Shown one piece after another: positions 8,263 through 18,042 of a stretch of DNA of 53,947 nucleotides. The notes under the pieces were generated by a model. It did no database searches. It worked only from the letters and a program-made list of their open reading frames with translations, and was not told the origin of the DNA. The stretch lies in the NCBI GenBank assembly GCA_029941135.1, contig JAPYRI010000009.1, forward strand, positions 1 through 53,947. Direction: 5' to 3'. The position numbers and the translations under genes are program-made. This DNA is from Alphaproteobacteria bacterium. Lineage in GTDB: Bacteria; Pseudomonadota; Alphaproteobacteria; JAPYRI01. How positions within the stretch are numbered: the stretch's first letter is position 1; each line of letters starts with the position of its first letter.

Positions 8263-9375
8263 TTAAGCGGCCAATTTGTCCAATTCGCTAATTATAGCTT
8301 CGCCCATCACAATCGTGGAAACGCGGGTTTTGCCTGTCTGCATAATGTCGGCGGTGCGCAATCCGCCTTCAAGAACGTTTTTGATCGCGTTTTCAATCAG
8401 GTCCGCATCATCACTCAGGTCGAACGAATAGCGCAAGGCCATGGCGAAACTGAGCAGGCTGGCGATCGGATTAGCCACGCCTTCGCCCGCGATATCAGGT
8501 GCACTGCCATGGACCGGCTCATAGAGCGCTTTGCGGCGCCCGGTCGCGTCGGCCGCACCCAAGGATGCGGACGGCAGCATGCCGAGGGATCCGGTCAACA
8601 TGGCAGCCTCGTCCGACAGCATATCGCCAAACAAATTGTCGGTCACGATGACGTCAAACTGCTTTGGCGCGCGCACCAATTGCATCGCGCAATTGTCCGC
8701 ATACATGTGGGATAGCTCAATGTTTGGAAATTCCGCGTCGTGCACTTTTTGTACTTCTTCGCGCCACAAGATGCCCGATTCCATAACGTTGGCTTTCTCG
8801 GCGCTGCACACTTTTCCAGACCTCTTACCGGCAAGCTCGAATGCAACTTTTGCGACACGCTCGATTTCGGGGCTGGTATAAACCTGGGTGTTGACCCCGC
8901 GCCGGGTGCCATCTGGCAGGTTTTCAATGCCGCGCGGCTCGCCAAAATAAACCCCGCCGGTGAGCTCGCGCACGATCAAAATATCAAGACCCCGCACCAC
9001 CTCGGGCTTAAGACTTGACGCATCTACTAAGGCGTCAAAACAAATCGCCGGGCGCAAGTTGGCAAACAGGTCCAGGTCCTTCCGCAACCGCAACAGACCG
9101 CGCTCCGGCTTTAAGGAAAAGTCGAGATTGTCCCATTGGGGCCCTCCGACCGCACCCAGCAATACGGCGTCCGCGTTCATGGCGTCGTCGACCACTTCGT
9201 CGGTAACGGCCACTCCGTGCGCTTCGTATGCGCAACCGCCGACCAGGCCTTCCTTGATGTCAAAGCCAACCGAACGCCGATCGCCGAACCAGTCGATCAC
9301 GCAGCGAACTTGTCCCATAACCTCGGGCCCGATGCCGTCACCGGGAAGCATTAGCAAAGATTTGTTGGAACCCAT
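8263..9375 (-). CDS. leuB: 3-isopropylmalate dehydrogenase
   Basis: NAD-dependent oxidative decarboxylation in leucine biosynthesis. The 370-residue protein has the N-terminal [12 protein letters not shown], the GAVGGPQWD loop, the arginine-rich substrate site ([19 protein letters not shown]) and the metal/substrate block [20 protein letters not shown]. The NAD-binding [12 protein letters not shown] loop follows. It lies in the order leuC-leuD-leuB-asd with short gaps, consistent with one operon. Confidence 0.97.
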   Translation of the reverse strand: MGSNKSLLMLPGDGIGPEVMGQVRCVIDWFGDRRSVGFDIKEGLVGGCAYEAHGVAVTDEVVDDAMNADAVLLGAVGGPQWDNLDFSLKPERGLLRLRKDLDLFANLRPAICFDALVDASSLKPEVVRGLDILIVRELTGGVYFGEPRGIENLPDGTRRGVNTQVYTSPEIERVAKVAFELAGKRSGKVCSAEKANVMESGILWREEVQKVHDAEFPNIELSHMYADNCAMQLVRAPKQFDVIVTDNLFGDMLSDEAAMLTGSLGMLPSASLGAADATGRRKALYEPVHGSAPDIAGEGVANPIASLLSFAMALRYSFDLSDDADLIENAIKNVLEGGLRTADIMQTGKTRVSTIVMGEAIISELDKLAA

Positions 9376-9413
9376 GTTACTCGCTCTTGATTATTGTTGC
9401 CCGACGCCGCGCG

Positions 9414-10037
9414 TCAGCCTGCCGGTCTGCGACTAAGCCAAGGCAGTGATGCCTGTTGCTCAGCTTCAAACTTATCGATTGCCTTCGTTTTCTGGAGGGT
9501 TAAACCGATATCATCGAGACCGTTCAGCAGGCAATGCTTGCGGAAAGGATCCACGTCGAAGGTGACCACGCCGCCATCCGGACGGCTGATCTCTTGCGTT
9601 TCAAGGTCCACCGCCAATACCGCATTTTCGCCTTTTTGCGCATCCGCGGTCAGTGCATCCACTTCGCTTTGCGGGAGTACGATGGGAAGAATACCGTTCT
9701 TGAAGCAGTTATTAAAAAAGATGTCGGCGAAACTGGGGGCGATCACACATCGGATACCGAAATCAAGGAGAGCCCAGGGGGCGTGCTCGCGGCTTGATCC
9801 GCAGCCGAAATTCTCACCCGCGACCAGAATTTTCGCATCCCGCCCCGGCGCCTGGTTGAGCACAAAGTCGGTTATTTCCGAGCCGTCGTCGGCGTAGCGC
9901 ATTTCGTCAAACAAGTGCACGCCGAGGCCCGTACGCTTCACGGTTTTCAAATATTGCTTGGGGATAATGGCATCGGTATCGATGTTGATCATCGGCATTG
10001 ACGCGGCAACACCTGATAGAGATACAAATTTTTCCAT
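9414..10037 (-). CDS. leuD: 3-isopropylmalate dehydratase small subunit
   Basis: Swivelling-domain subunit of isopropylmalate isomerase; forms a heterodimer with LeuC. The 207-residue protein contains [14 protein letters not shown] near the N-terminus and the substrate-specificity/active site [14 protein letters not shown]. It begins 16 bases downstream of leuC and is followed by leuB after 38 bases. Confidence 0.97.
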   Translation of the reverse strand: MEKFVSLSGVAASMPMINIDTDAIIPKQYLKTVKRTGLGVHLFDEMRYADDGSEITDFVLNQAPGRDAKILVAGENFGCGSSREHAPWALLDFGIRCVIAPSFADIFFNNCFKNGILPIVLPQSEVDALTADAQKGENAVLAVDLETQEISRPDGGVVTFDVDPFRKHCLLNGLDDIGLTLQKTKAIDKFEAEQQASLPWLSRRPAG

Positions 10038-10052
10038 GGCTTCAACCCTCGC

Positions 10053-11459
10053 CTATTCCAAGTCGCGCACGTCGGCCAAATGGCCGGTGATCGCCGCCGC
10101 GACCGCCATGCCGGGGCTGACCAAATGAGTGCGTCCGCCGCGCCCTTGCCGGCCCTCAAAATTGCGATTGCTGGTGGCCGCGCAGCGTTCCCCCGGCTCT
10201 AACCGGTCGGCGTTCATGGCGAGGCACATGGAACATCCCGGCTCGCGCCACTCGAAGCCGGCGTCCAAGAATATCTGATCCAGCCCCTCTTCCTCGGCCT
10301 GTAGTTTAACCAGTCCTGATCCGGGCACCACCATGGCATCAACACTCGCGGCGACCTTGCGGCCTTTGGCAACTTCGGCCGCCGCCCGGAGATCTTCGAT
10401 GCGGCCATTGGTGCACGAGCCGATAAACACCCGATCAACTGGAATGTCGACCAGCGGTGTACCGGCGGTAAGGCCCATATACTTGAGCGCCCGCGTAATC
10501 GCATCGCGCCGGGCATCGTCAAGCGCGTCCGCCGGGTCGGGCACGACGCCGGTGATCGGCAGCACATCTTCGGGGCTCGTCCCCCACGTCACCCGCGGCT
10601 CAATGGAAGCAGCGTCAATGCTAATTTCGGCGTCGTAGACGGCGCCTTCATCAGTCCCAAGCGTCCGCCAATATTGCACTGCCATTTCCCAGGCGGCGCC
10701 CTTAGGCGCCATTGGCCGCCCCATCACATAGTTGAAAGTCACATCGTCAGGCGCAATGAGGCCCGCGCGGGCGCCGGCTTCAATCGCCATGTTGCAGACC
10801 GTCATGCGGCCTTCCATGGATAAATCACGGATCGCCGACCCGGCAAATTCAAGAACAAACCCCGTGCCTCCCGCTGTGCCCAACTCACCAATGATGGTGA
10901 GCACGATATCTTTGGCGGTGACGCCTGGCCCAAGGTCACCCTCAACCGACACCCGCATGTTTTTGGACCGCTTCTGGATCAGGGTCTGCGTCGCGAGCAC
11001 ATGTTCTACTTCGGACGTGCCGATGCCGAACGCCAGCGCGCCGAAAGCACCATGGGTTGCCGTGTGGCTATCACCACAAACCATGGTGACGCCGGGCAAT
11101 GAGAAACCCTGCTCAGGCCCGATAATATGAACGATCCCCTGGCGGGGGTCGTCCATGCCGTAGTGCTCGATGCCGAACTCGGCGCAGTTTTGCGCGAGGG
11201 TTTCCACCTGCAAAGCTGATTCGGGGTCGGCGATGCCCGCCGACCGATCGGTCGTCGGCACATTGTGATCGGCAACCGCAAGAGTTGCATCGGGCCGCCG
11301 CACTTTACGGCCGCTCGTGCGCAAACCTTCGAATGCTTGCGGGCTGGTCACTTCATGAACCAAATGCCGATCTATGTAGATGAGCGTGGTGCCATCTTCT
11401 TGCTGATCGACCAGGTGATTGTCCCAAATTTTGTCGTACACAGTGCGCGGCGACGCCAT
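10053..11459 (-). CDS. leuC: 3-isopropylmalate dehydratase large subunit
   Basis: Aconitase-family [4Fe-4S] enzyme catalysing the 2- to 3-isopropylmalate isomerisation. Length 468 is standard. The cluster ligands are in [13 protein letters not shown] and CSMCLAMN; the [20 protein letters not shown] block is the aconitase signature. It is the first gene of the leu cluster. No leader peptide or T-box was recognised in the 160 bases before it, although a G+C-rich hairpin lies there. Confidence 0.97.
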   Translation of the reverse strand: MASPRTVYDKIWDNHLVDQQEDGTTLIYIDRHLVHEVTSPQAFEGLRTSGRKVRRPDATLAVADHNVPTTDRSAGIADPESALQVETLAQNCAEFGIEHYGMDDPRQGIVHIIGPEQGFSLPGVTMVCGDSHTATHGAFGALAFGIGTSEVEHVLATQTLIQKRSKNMRVSVEGDLGPGVTAKDIVLTIIGELGTAGGTGFVLEFAGSAIRDLSMEGRMTVCNMAIEAGARAGLIAPDDVTFNYVMGRPMAPKGAAWEMAVQYWRTLGTDEGAVYDAEISIDAASIEPRVTWGTSPEDVLPITGVVPDPADALDDARRDAITRALKYMGLTAGTPLVDIPVDRVFIGSCTNGRIEDLRAAAEVAKGRKVAASVDAMVVPGSGLVKLQAEEEGLDQIFLDAGFEWREPGCSMCLAMNADRLEPGERCAATSNRNFEGRQGRGGRTHLVSPGMAVAAAITGHLADVRDLE

Positions 11460-11582
11460 CGTGCGAACTCCCAGTTGTCATATGCGTCAGCTCAAGGCCA
11501 GCGCCAGATTTCTTTAGAGGGTCGCAGATCAACTACCGGAGTGGCCTGGAACTTTCCGGGCCCGGCGGCTAACCCGAACCCT

Positions 11583-11597
11583 GGCCCCAGTGGGGCC
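11583..11597. other. Perfect GC hairpin between rplS and leuC
   Basis: GGCCCC and GGGGCC flank a three-base loop. It lies 23 bases past the rplS stop and about 124 bases before the leuC start, both on the minus strand. There is no T tract on either side, so a simple intrinsic terminator is not supported; a processing or attenuation element is possible. Confidence 0.3.
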
Positions 11598-11619
11598 CAC
11601 AGTTTCGAAAGCCGAAGAA

Positions 11620-12027
11620 TTAACTGGCAGTGGTCGTGCCGCCGGTTTTTGCTTTGGCTTTGGGTCGGTGATCCTGCTTCTCGGCGATGCGCGCTTTACG
11701 GCCGCGTAGCGAACGAAGGTAATAAAGTTTGGCCCGCCGTACCCGCCCCCGACGAATTAGAACGATGCTTTCAAGCCGAGGTGAATACAGTGGGAACACC
11801 CGCTCCACACCTTCACCGTGAGATATTTTGCGTACGGTGAAATTCGAATTGACGCCTTTATTCGAGCGCGCGATGCACACGCCTTCAAACGCCTGCACCC
11901 GCTCGCGGGCGCCTTCGACAACCCTCACATTAACCCGCAAGGTGTCGCCCGCGGCAAAGACGGGAATATCCTTATTCTCAGTCAGTTTCCCGATCTGCTC
12001 TTGATCGATCTGTTCGATAATGTTCAT
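11620..12027 (-). CDS. rplS: 50S ribosomal protein L19
   Basis: Large-subunit protein at the 30S/50S interface. The 135-residue product begins [11 protein letters not shown] and contains the L19 core ([20 protein letters not shown], then [20 protein letters not shown]) followed by a basic tail. It is the last gene of the conserved rpsP-rimM-trmD-rplS block, 55 bases after trmD. Confidence 0.97.
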   Translation of the reverse strand: MNIIEQIDQEQIGKLTENKDIPVFAAGDTLRVNVRVVEGARERVQAFEGVCIARSNKGVNSNFTVRKISHGEGVERVFPLYSPRLESIVLIRRGRVRRAKLYYLRSLRGRKARIAEKQDHRPKAKAKTGGTTTAS

Positions 12028-12082
12028 GGCTTCACCTCGTCATCTTTTCTTCACCGGGCGTTCGGCCTCATAGCAGGTCGAA

Positions 12083-12838
12083 TTAGTCCGCGCTACCCTT
12101 GTTCTTGCCGCTGGCGTAGTCCGACCACAAATCGGGACGCCGCTGTTCCGTTATCCGTTCAGCCTGTTGCCGACGCCATGCCTTAATGCGGTCATGGTGA
12201 CCTGACAAAAGCACTTCCGGCACTTCACGGTCCCGCCATTCACGGGGACGCGTGTACTGGGGATACTCCAGCAGGCCTTCTTCAAAACTCTCTTCATCTA
12301 AAGTTGCCGGGTCTCCTACCACTCCGAGCAGCAGTCTGACAACCGAATCGATAATCACCGTTGCCGCCGGCTCACCGCCTGACAGCACGTAATCACCAAT
12401 ACTTACCTCTTCAACCCCGGACGATTCCAGGGCCCGTTCGTCAACCCCTTCATAGCGCCCGCAAACAAACGTAACGCACTGCGCTTTCGCCAGTTCCCGT
12501 ACTCGCGCCTGGGTAAGCAATCGCCCTCGCGGAGACAAATACAAACACGGCATGTCCCCAACTTGGGTCCCGTCGGGCAGTGACCTTCTGACCGTCGCCT
12601 CGATAGCATCGGTCAAAACATCGGGCCGCATCACCAATCCGGCGCCACCGCCAAAAGGGGCGTCATCGACGGAGCGGTGTTTATCGCGCGCAAAATCGCG
12701 AATGTCCACCGTTTCCAGCCCCCAAATGCCATTTTTAAGGGCTTTACCAGATAATGACTGGCCCAATGATCCCGGAAACATGTCAGGGAACAAAGTGAGC
12801 ACCCGGGCTGTCCACAGGGGAAATGAAGGCGCGGCCAT
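12083..12838 (-). CDS. trmD: tRNA (guanine-N1)-methyltransferase
   Basis: SPOUT-class enzyme that makes m1G37 in tRNAs and prevents +1 frameshifting. Its 251 residues contain the trefoil-knot AdoMet site ([12 protein letters not shown] and [13 protein letters not shown]). The start overlaps the rimM stop by one base (TGATG), indicating coupling. A short N-terminal extension (MAAPSFPLW) precedes the canonical [14 protein letters not shown]. Confidence 0.97.
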   Translation of the reverse strand: MAAPSFPLWTARVLTLFPDMFPGSLGQSLSGKALKNGIWGLETVDIRDFARDKHRSVDDAPFGGGAGLVMRPDVLTDAIEATVRRSLPDGTQVGDMPCLYLSPRGRLLTQARVRELAKAQCVTFVCGRYEGVDERALESSGVEEVSIGDYVLSGGEPAATVIIDSVVRLLLGVVGDPATLDEESFEEGLLEYPQYTRPREWRDREVPEVLLSGHHDRIKAWRRQQAERITEQRRPDLWSDYASGKNKGSAD

Positions 12839-13425
12839 CAGTCCAGATCCTCCTTGAGGCTTTCGGGCACGTCTATCCGAAGGATGGCGGCGGCCTTGTC
12901 AATATGCGGAACCACGTCCCGATTGAACGGCAGCAGGACGGAATTCCCGCCACTGACCGGTTTTAATTCCAGCACGTCGCCCGCACCGTAGTTATTGACA
13001 GCAATCACTTCACCCAAGGGTGCACCGTCCAGATCAACCGCCCGCATGCCCACCAAATCGGCCCGGTAAAACTCGTCTTCATCCGTTGGATCGGGCAGGT
13101 CGGCGCGGCTGATGAAGAGCAGCGTGCCTTTCAACGCCTCTGCCGCTTCCCGGCTGTCGATGCCAACAATGCGCGCTATCACACCGGATTTGCGCCGCCG
13201 CTCAATTTTCAACTGATAACGCTGCGCGCCGTCTTCAGAGTTCAATGCCCCATAAGCGGCTATATCCTCGGGCACGTCGGTATAAGTCTCAACGTTGACC
13301 GCGCCGCGTACGCCGTTAGCGCCGCCGATTCGTCCAAGACAAACCTGCCTTGGCGACTCAGAGCGCGGGGGCGTGTTGGATGGGGTCATGGCCGCGCATA
13401 ACCTGTCGGCCCGGGGACACCTCAC
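12838..13425 (-). CDS. rimM: Ribosome maturation factor RimM
   Basis: 16S processing factor that binds S19 and helps assemble the 30S head. The family start is visible as [13 protein letters not shown]; an N-terminal RimM domain and a C-terminal PRC-barrel ([22 protein letters not shown]) follow. The longest frame starts at GTG 13425, which overlaps the rpsP stop (GTGA); an ATG at 13389 is an alternative that removes 12 non-conserved residues. Neither has a strong ribosome binding site, so translational coupling to rpsP is likely. Confidence 0.93.
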   Translation of the reverse strand: MRCPRADRLCAAMTPSNTPPRSESPRQVCLGRIGGANGVRGAVNVETYTDVPEDIAAYGALNSEDGAQRYQLKIERRRKSGVIARIVGIDSREAAEALKGTLLFISRADLPDPTDEDEFYRADLVGMRAVDLDGAPLGEVIAVNNYGAGDVLELKPVSGGNSVLLPFNRDVVPHIDKAAAILRIDVPESLKEDLD

Positions 13426-13883
13426 TCCCCGCTTTTTTCCTCAGGGGCCGCCTCTTCAGCGGGCGCATCTTCTGCCGGGGTCTCTTCGGCGGGCGCTTCC
13501 TCCGCCGGAGCAGCAGCGGCTTCCTCGGCGGCAGCGGCGGCAGCTTCTTCTGCTTCCTTCGCGGCGGCTAAGCGTTCTTGCGCTTTTGCCTTGGGTTTCG
13601 CCTTGTTCGGATTATTCTTCTTCTTGGGAATCGGAATAATCTCGGCTTGCCCGAGGAAAGTGGCCACCCGATCACTTGGTTTCGCGCCCTGATCAAGCCA
13701 ATGCTTAATCCGGTCCACTTTCAGCCTTACCCGCTCTTCGTCATCTTTGGCGAGCAATGGATTGTAGGTGCCCAGGCGTTCGATAAAGCGGCCGTCACGG
13801 GGTCGCCGCGAATCAGCGACGACGATGCGATAGAAGGGGCGTTTTTTCGCGCCACCCCGGGCTAAGCGTATTTTAAGAGCCAT
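13422..13883 (-). CDS. rpsP: 30S ribosomal protein S16 with long Ala/Glu tail
   Basis: The first 80 or so residues are standard S16 ([20 protein letters not shown], then [16 protein letters not shown]). The protein continues to 153 residues with a basic [12 protein letters not shown] patch and then a low-complexity Ala/Glu/Pro tail (about residues 102-153). Bacterial S16 is commonly about 80-90 residues. Extended tails occur in alphaproteobacteria, so the extension is notable but not unique. First gene of rpsP-rimM-trmD-rplS. Confidence 0.97.
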   Translation of the reverse strand: MALKIRLARGGAKKRPFYRIVVADSRRPRDGRFIERLGTYNPLLAKDDEERVRLKVDRIKHWLDQGAKPSDRVATFLGQAEIIPIPKKKNNPNKAKPKAKAQERLAAAKEAEEAAAAAAEEAAAAPAEEAPAEETPAEDAPAEEAAPEEKSGE

Positions 13884-13969
13884 TCTGTTGTGTTTCCTTG
13901 CCTGATTAATTCAGTGGTTTACGTGGTGTTGGTCAAAAAGTCTTGAAAAAATTTATCGGCACATGCGGG

Positions 13970-15331
13970 CTAATGGGGTGGCATCAAGCCAGGCATGCCC
14001 GGCATGCCGTTGCGCATCAGGCCTTTTGTGCCCATTTTGCTCATCTTTTTCATCATTTGTGCCATTTGTTTGTGCTGTTTGAGCAATCGGTTGACGTCCT
14101 GAACCGTGGTGCCCGAGCCGGCGGCGATCCGTCGCTTTCGTGACGCCGCCACTAATTTTGGATGCGTGCGTTCTTTAAGGGTCATTGAGCTGATGATCGC
14201 TTGCTGCCGAGTAATCATATTTTCATCGATGTTGGCGGCATTAACCTTACTTTTCATTTTGCCCATTCCGGGCAACATGGCCAAGATCCCCTCCATGCCG
14301 CCCAATTTGCGCAATTGACCTAACTGGAGGGACATATCCGCCAAATCGAAAGTGCCCTTCTTCATCTTGGCGGCGAGTTTTTCCGCCTCTTCGATTTCGA
14401 TGGATTCGGCGGCTTTTTCAACCAGGCTCACCACGTCTCCCATGCCCAAAATACGCGACGCAATCCGGTCCGGATGGAACACCTCCATCTCGTCCAGTTT
14501 TTCGCCCACACCCATGAGCTTGATCGGGCACCCCGTGACCGCGCGCATGCTGAGCGCCGCGCCACCACGGCCGTCGCCATCAACGCGGGTGAGCACAATC
14601 CCGGTTAAATTCATCCGCTTGTTGAACTCGGTCGCCACATTGACCGCGTCCTGGCCGGTCAACGCATCGGCGACCAGCAGGGTTTCCTGGGGCACTGATA
14701 TTCTGCGCACTGCTTCCAGCTCGGCCATCAAAGCTTCATCCACATGAAGCCTTCCCGCCGTGTCCAGCATCACCACGTCGTAGCCGCCGAGCTTGCCGGC
14801 GCTGATGGCGCGCTCGGCGATATCGACCGGCATCTGCCCCGGTATAATCGGCAGGGTCGCCACTTCGGCCTGCTCGCCCAGCACGCGCAATTGTTCTTGC
14901 GCCGCCGGGCGTTGAACGTCCAGGGACGCCATCAATACTTTTTTCTTTTGGTGTTTGCCTAAGCGCATGGCAATTTTAGCGGTGCTTGTGGTCTTACCCG
15001 ATCCCTGCAGACCGACCAGCATGAAGACAACTGGCGGAACTGCATTCAGGTTGAGCTCGACATCCTCGGACCCCAGCATTTCGACCAGATGCTCGTGGAC
15101 GATCTTAATGACCATCTGACCGGGAGCGACGCTCTTTAAGACTTCCTGGCCAAGGGCGCGGTCCTTGATCGCGGTGACAAAGTCCTTCACCACCGGCAGA
15201 GCGACGTCGGCCTCAAGCAACGCCACGCGCACATCGCGGAGCGCATCATTGATGTCGCTCTCTGAAAGCGTGCCCTGTTTTGTGAGGCGGTCGAAAACGT
15301 CACCGAGACGACCGGTCAGGCTGTCAAACAT
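13970..15331 (-). CDS. ffh: Signal recognition particle protein Ffh
   Basis: GTPase that binds 4.5S RNA and signal sequences and docks on FtsY. The 453-residue protein has an N domain, the G-domain P-loop GLQGSGKTTSTAKIA, DTAGRLHVDEALM and TRVDGDGRGG, and a methionine-rich M domain ending in MAQMMKKMSKMG and GMPGMPGLMPP. The in-frame extension to 15649 is rejected because the family start is MFDSLTGRLGDVFDRL at 15331. It precedes rpsP with an 86-base gap; its partner ftsY is 4 kb away on the other strand. Confidence 0.97.
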   Translation of the reverse strand: MFDSLTGRLGDVFDRLTKQGTLSESDINDALRDVRVALLEADVALPVVKDFVTAIKDRALGQEVLKSVAPGQMVIKIVHEHLVEMLGSEDVELNLNAVPPVVFMLVGLQGSGKTTSTAKIAMRLGKHQKKKVLMASLDVQRPAAQEQLRVLGEQAEVATLPIIPGQMPVDIAERAISAGKLGGYDVVMLDTAGRLHVDEALMAELEAVRRISVPQETLLVADALTGQDAVNVATEFNKRMNLTGIVLTRVDGDGRGGAALSMRAVTGCPIKLMGVGEKLDEMEVFHPDRIASRILGMGDVVSLVEKAAESIEIEEAEKLAAKMKKGTFDLADMSLQLGQLRKLGGMEGILAMLPGMGKMKSKVNAANIDENMITRQQAIISSMTLKERTHPKLVAASRKRRIAAGSGTTVQDVNRLLKQHKQMAQMMKKMSKMGTKGLMRNGMPGMPGLMPPH

Positions 15332-15452
15332 TGTACCCTCGGAAGGTCGGGTGTCACATTTAGGAAGAGGGGTCTTGGGCCACCTAAGGCCCTGCCGTAG
15401 CTTGGTGGCCGCCACCCTCGCGCCGGCGCGGAAAGTAGGCCCGTTGGCTACC

Positions 15453-15506
15453 TGAGTCAATAACGGGACCGTATCTTCAGGGACCGTAAATGCAGAGATT
15501 GACTCA
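15453..15506. promoter_or_regulatory. 54-bp inverted repeat with GANTC arms and internal direct repeats
   Basis: TGAGTCAAT (15453-15461) and ATTGACTCA (15498-15506) are perfect inverted copies. Each contains a GANTC site, the target of the CcrM methyltransferase in alphaproteobacteria. Between them GGGACCGTA occurs twice in direct orientation (15465-15473 and 15480-15488), with starts 15 bases apart. The element lies in the 264-base divergent region between ffh and the SLC13 transporter gene. It looks like an operator; the factor is unknown. Confidence 0.45.
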
Positions 15507-15595
15507 TTTGCCCACAATCTCCGTCTTGCATCGGTGACCCGCCATGAGTAGCCTCTCGGCCCAGTGCAGAACTTAGTCCCGGTGACCCCCCAGAT

Positions 15596-17125
15596 ATGAA
15601 CGCGCCCGAGACCTCCGCGCAGGCGAGCGACATGGCCCCCAGCCGTCACCTATACCAGACCGTCGGCCTCTGGTTGGGGCCGGTCTTGTGTATGGCCGCT
15701 TTGCTCTCGCCACCGCCGACCGGACTGGAGCCGATCGCTTGGAAGACCGCTGCTGTGGCTATTTTGATGGCGGTCTGGTGGGCGACCGAGGCCATACCGG
15801 TCGCCATCACCGGCGTCTTGCCGCTCATTTTATTTCCGCTGCTCGGTATAACCGACATTCGCGGCGCCGCCAAAGATTTCGCCCACCCGATCATTTTTTT
15901 GTTCTTGGGCGGCTTTATTCTGGCGCTCTCCATGCAGCGCTGGAACCTCCACCGGCGCATCGCACTCAATATTATTTTGTTCGTCGGCACCAATCCGCAA
16001 TCCATTGTTGTCGGTTTCATGATTGCGACCGCATTTCTCAGCATGTGGATCAGTAACACAGCGACCACCATGATGATGTTGCCGGTGGCCCTGTCGGTGA
16101 TCGGTGTGTTGACCAACAATCCGGCCCTTGACCCGGAAAACGGCGATCCTAACGTGCGCCCGGTGCTGGATAAAAACAGCCGCAACTTCGCCGTCGCGCT
16201 GTTACTGGCAATTGCCTATTCGGCCAACGTCGGCGGCATGGGCACGTTGATCGGCACGGGGCCCAATGCGCTGGTCGCCGCATTTTTGAAAGAAAACAGT
16301 GGCATCGATTTGGGCTTCGCCCAATGGATGGCCATCGGCGTCCCGGTTATATTTCTCCTGTTGCCTGCGGTCTGGGTGGTGCTGACCCGTATTGCCTACC
16401 CGTTTACTGTGCCTGAAAACCCGAAAGGCGGAAACGTTATCAAAGATGCGCTCGCTGCCATGGGCGCGGTAACCACCCCGCAGAAGCGACTGTCCACTCT
16501 GTTTGTAATTGTTGCCGGCATGTGGATTTTACGCCCGTGGCTCGGCGTGCCGGGGCTCTCGGATACCGGGATCGCCATGCTCGGCGCCATGCTCTTATTT
16601 CTAATTCCGGCGGGCAGCGGCAAAAAGGGCGAAGTGTTGCTTAATTGGGAGCGCACCACACGCCTGCCCTGGGGTGTGCTGATCTTGATCGGCGGCGGCC
16701 TCAGTCTTGCAACCGCCGTGCGGACCACCGGCCTCGCCGAATGGGCAGGCACTGAGATCATGGCTCTCGACATCACTCATACGCTCATACTGATCGCCGC
16801 GGTGATCACCTTGATCATATTTTTGACCGAGCTCACCAGCAACACAGCTACCACGGCGGCCTTGCTGCCGGTGGTGGCAGTGATCGCCACTGCGGGCGGA
16901 CTCGATCCGATCGCGCTGGCGGCGCCAGCGGCGCTCGCCGCCAGTTGCGCATTCATGTTGCCGGTGGCAACGCCGCCAAACGCCATTGTGTTCAGCACCG
17001 GCCTTGTGACCATTCCGCAGATGGTGCGAGCGGGCTTTATTATCAATTTGGCGGGGATTGTCCTGTTGTCGGGATTTGCCTATTGGCTTTTACCGATCAT
17101 ACTCCGCGCCACCGGCGGCGAGTGA
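15596..17125 (+). CDS. SLC13/DASS-family anion:sodium symporter
   Basis: A 509-residue membrane protein with about 11-12 hydrophobic segments. Two copies of the SNT signature of the divalent anion/sodium symporters are visible: ISNTATTMMMLPVALSVI in the first half and TSNTATTAALLPVV in the second, each followed by a GTxPNA-type motif (GTGPNALVAAF and ATPPNAIVFSTG). Characterised relatives carry C4-dicarboxylates, citrate or sulfate; the substrate is not readable from sequence. Succinate or citrate would fit the sdh and acn genes in the window, but that is inference. It starts the plus-strand block leading to dapF, 62 bases downstream. Confidence 0.9.
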   Translation: MNAPETSAQASDMAPSRHLYQTVGLWLGPVLCMAALLSPPPTGLEPIAWKTAAVAILMAVWWATEAIPVAITGVLPLILFPLLGITDIRGAAKDFAHPIIFLFLGGFILALSMQRWNLHRRIALNIILFVGTNPQSIVVGFMIATAFLSMWISNTATTMMMLPVALSVIGVLTNNPALDPENGDPNVRPVLDKNSRNFAVALLLAIAYSANVGGMGTLIGTGPNALVAAFLKENSGIDLGFAQWMAIGVPVIFLLLPAVWVVLTRIAYPFTVPENPKGGNVIKDALAAMGAVTTPQKRLSTLFVIVAGMWILRPWLGVPGLSDTGIAMLGAMLLFLIPAGSGKKGEVLLNWERTTRLPWGVLILIGGGLSLATAVRTTGLAEWAGTEIMALDITHTLILIAAVITLIIFLTELTSNTATTAALLPVVAVIATAGGLDPIALAAPAALAASCAFMLPVATPPNAIVFSTGLVTIPQMVRAGFIINLAGIVLLSGFAYWLLPIILRATGGE

Positions 17126-17187
17126 GGCGCCAAACGCCCACCCCAAATCAGTGGACGGCGTGGGCTTCAACCCCATATAACCCGTGT

Positions 17188-18042
17188 ATGACCGAGGACC
17201 GTAGCGGCCCGGCACAACCGTTCATTAAGATGCACGGGCTGGGCAACGATTTCATCATTCTTGACGCCCGCACTGAACCGGTGCGATTGGCGGTTGGGCA
17301 GGTGCGCGCGTTGTCCAACCGGCGGACCGGCGTCGGCTTCGACCAGATGATCACCCTCGAGCCGTCCGCCAATACCGACGTGTTCATGCGTATTCACAAC
17401 GCCGACGGTGGCGAGGTGGAGGCCTGTGGCAATGCGGCCCGTTGCGTGGCGGCGCTGATCATGGCCGAAACCGGCACGAACCAAGCCACTATCGACAGTC
17501 CAGGCGGCAGGTTGAGCGCGACAGCCAGCGGCGACGGCCAGGTGACGGTTGATATGGGTACCCCGCAGCTCGACTGGCAGGACATCCCCCTGTCGTCTGA
17601 GCAGGACACCCTTCATTTGGACTTGTCGGCGGGCGGCTTGGTTGATGGCGTCGGGGTCAATATCGGCAATCCTCATGTGGTGTTTTTTGTGGACGACATG
17701 GCTGCGATTGATCTCGGCGCACTGGGACCCACTCTCGAGCACGACCCTTTGTTTCCCGAGCATGTCAATGTGAGCGCGGCTCAAATTGGCAACGACGGCC
17801 ACATTCGTCTACGCGTGTGGGAACGCGGGGTTGGCTTGACGAAAGCCTGCGGCACCGCGGCCTGCGCAACACGGGTTGCCGCCGTTCGCAGAAATATTTC
17901 TTCCCGTACGGGCCCCGTCGAGTTGGATGGCGGTACTCTTATGGTCGCGTGGCGGGACGACGGTCATGTCACCATGACTGGACCGGCCGCGACTGCCTAT
18001 CATGGCAGTTTTAATCTTACTAACTTGCCCGGCAAAGTGTGA
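17188..18042 (+). CDS. dapF: Diaminopimelate epimerase
   Basis: Cofactor-free epimerase converting LL- to meso-DAP for peptidoglycan and lysine. The two catalytic cysteines are in EACGNAARCVAAL and TKACGTAACATR. It opens with FIKMHGLGNDFIILD. ATG 17188 is chosen over a long in-frame extension into the transporter gene. Length 284 is typical. The stop overlaps the mtaB ATG by one base (TGATG). Confidence 0.97.
   Translation: MTEDRSGPAQPFIKMHGLGNDFIILDARTEPVRLAVGQVRALSNRRTGVGFDQMITLEPSANTDVFMRIHNADGGEVEACGNAARCVAALIMAETGTNQATIDSPGGRLSATASGDGQVTVDMGTPQLDWQDIPLSSEQDTLHLDLSAGGLVDGVGVNIGNPHVVFFVDDMAAIDLGALGPTLEHDPLFPEHVNVSAAQIGNDGHIRLRVWERGVGLTKACGTAACATRVAAVRRNISSRTGPVELDGGTLMVAWRDDGHVTMTGPAATAYHGSFNLTNLPGKV

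Noticed and set aside
13422-13580. GC-rich low-complexity DNA of the S16 tail as a tandem repeat array
   Set aside because: It is an imperfect Ala/Glu codon run in frame with rpsP, explained by the protein tail.
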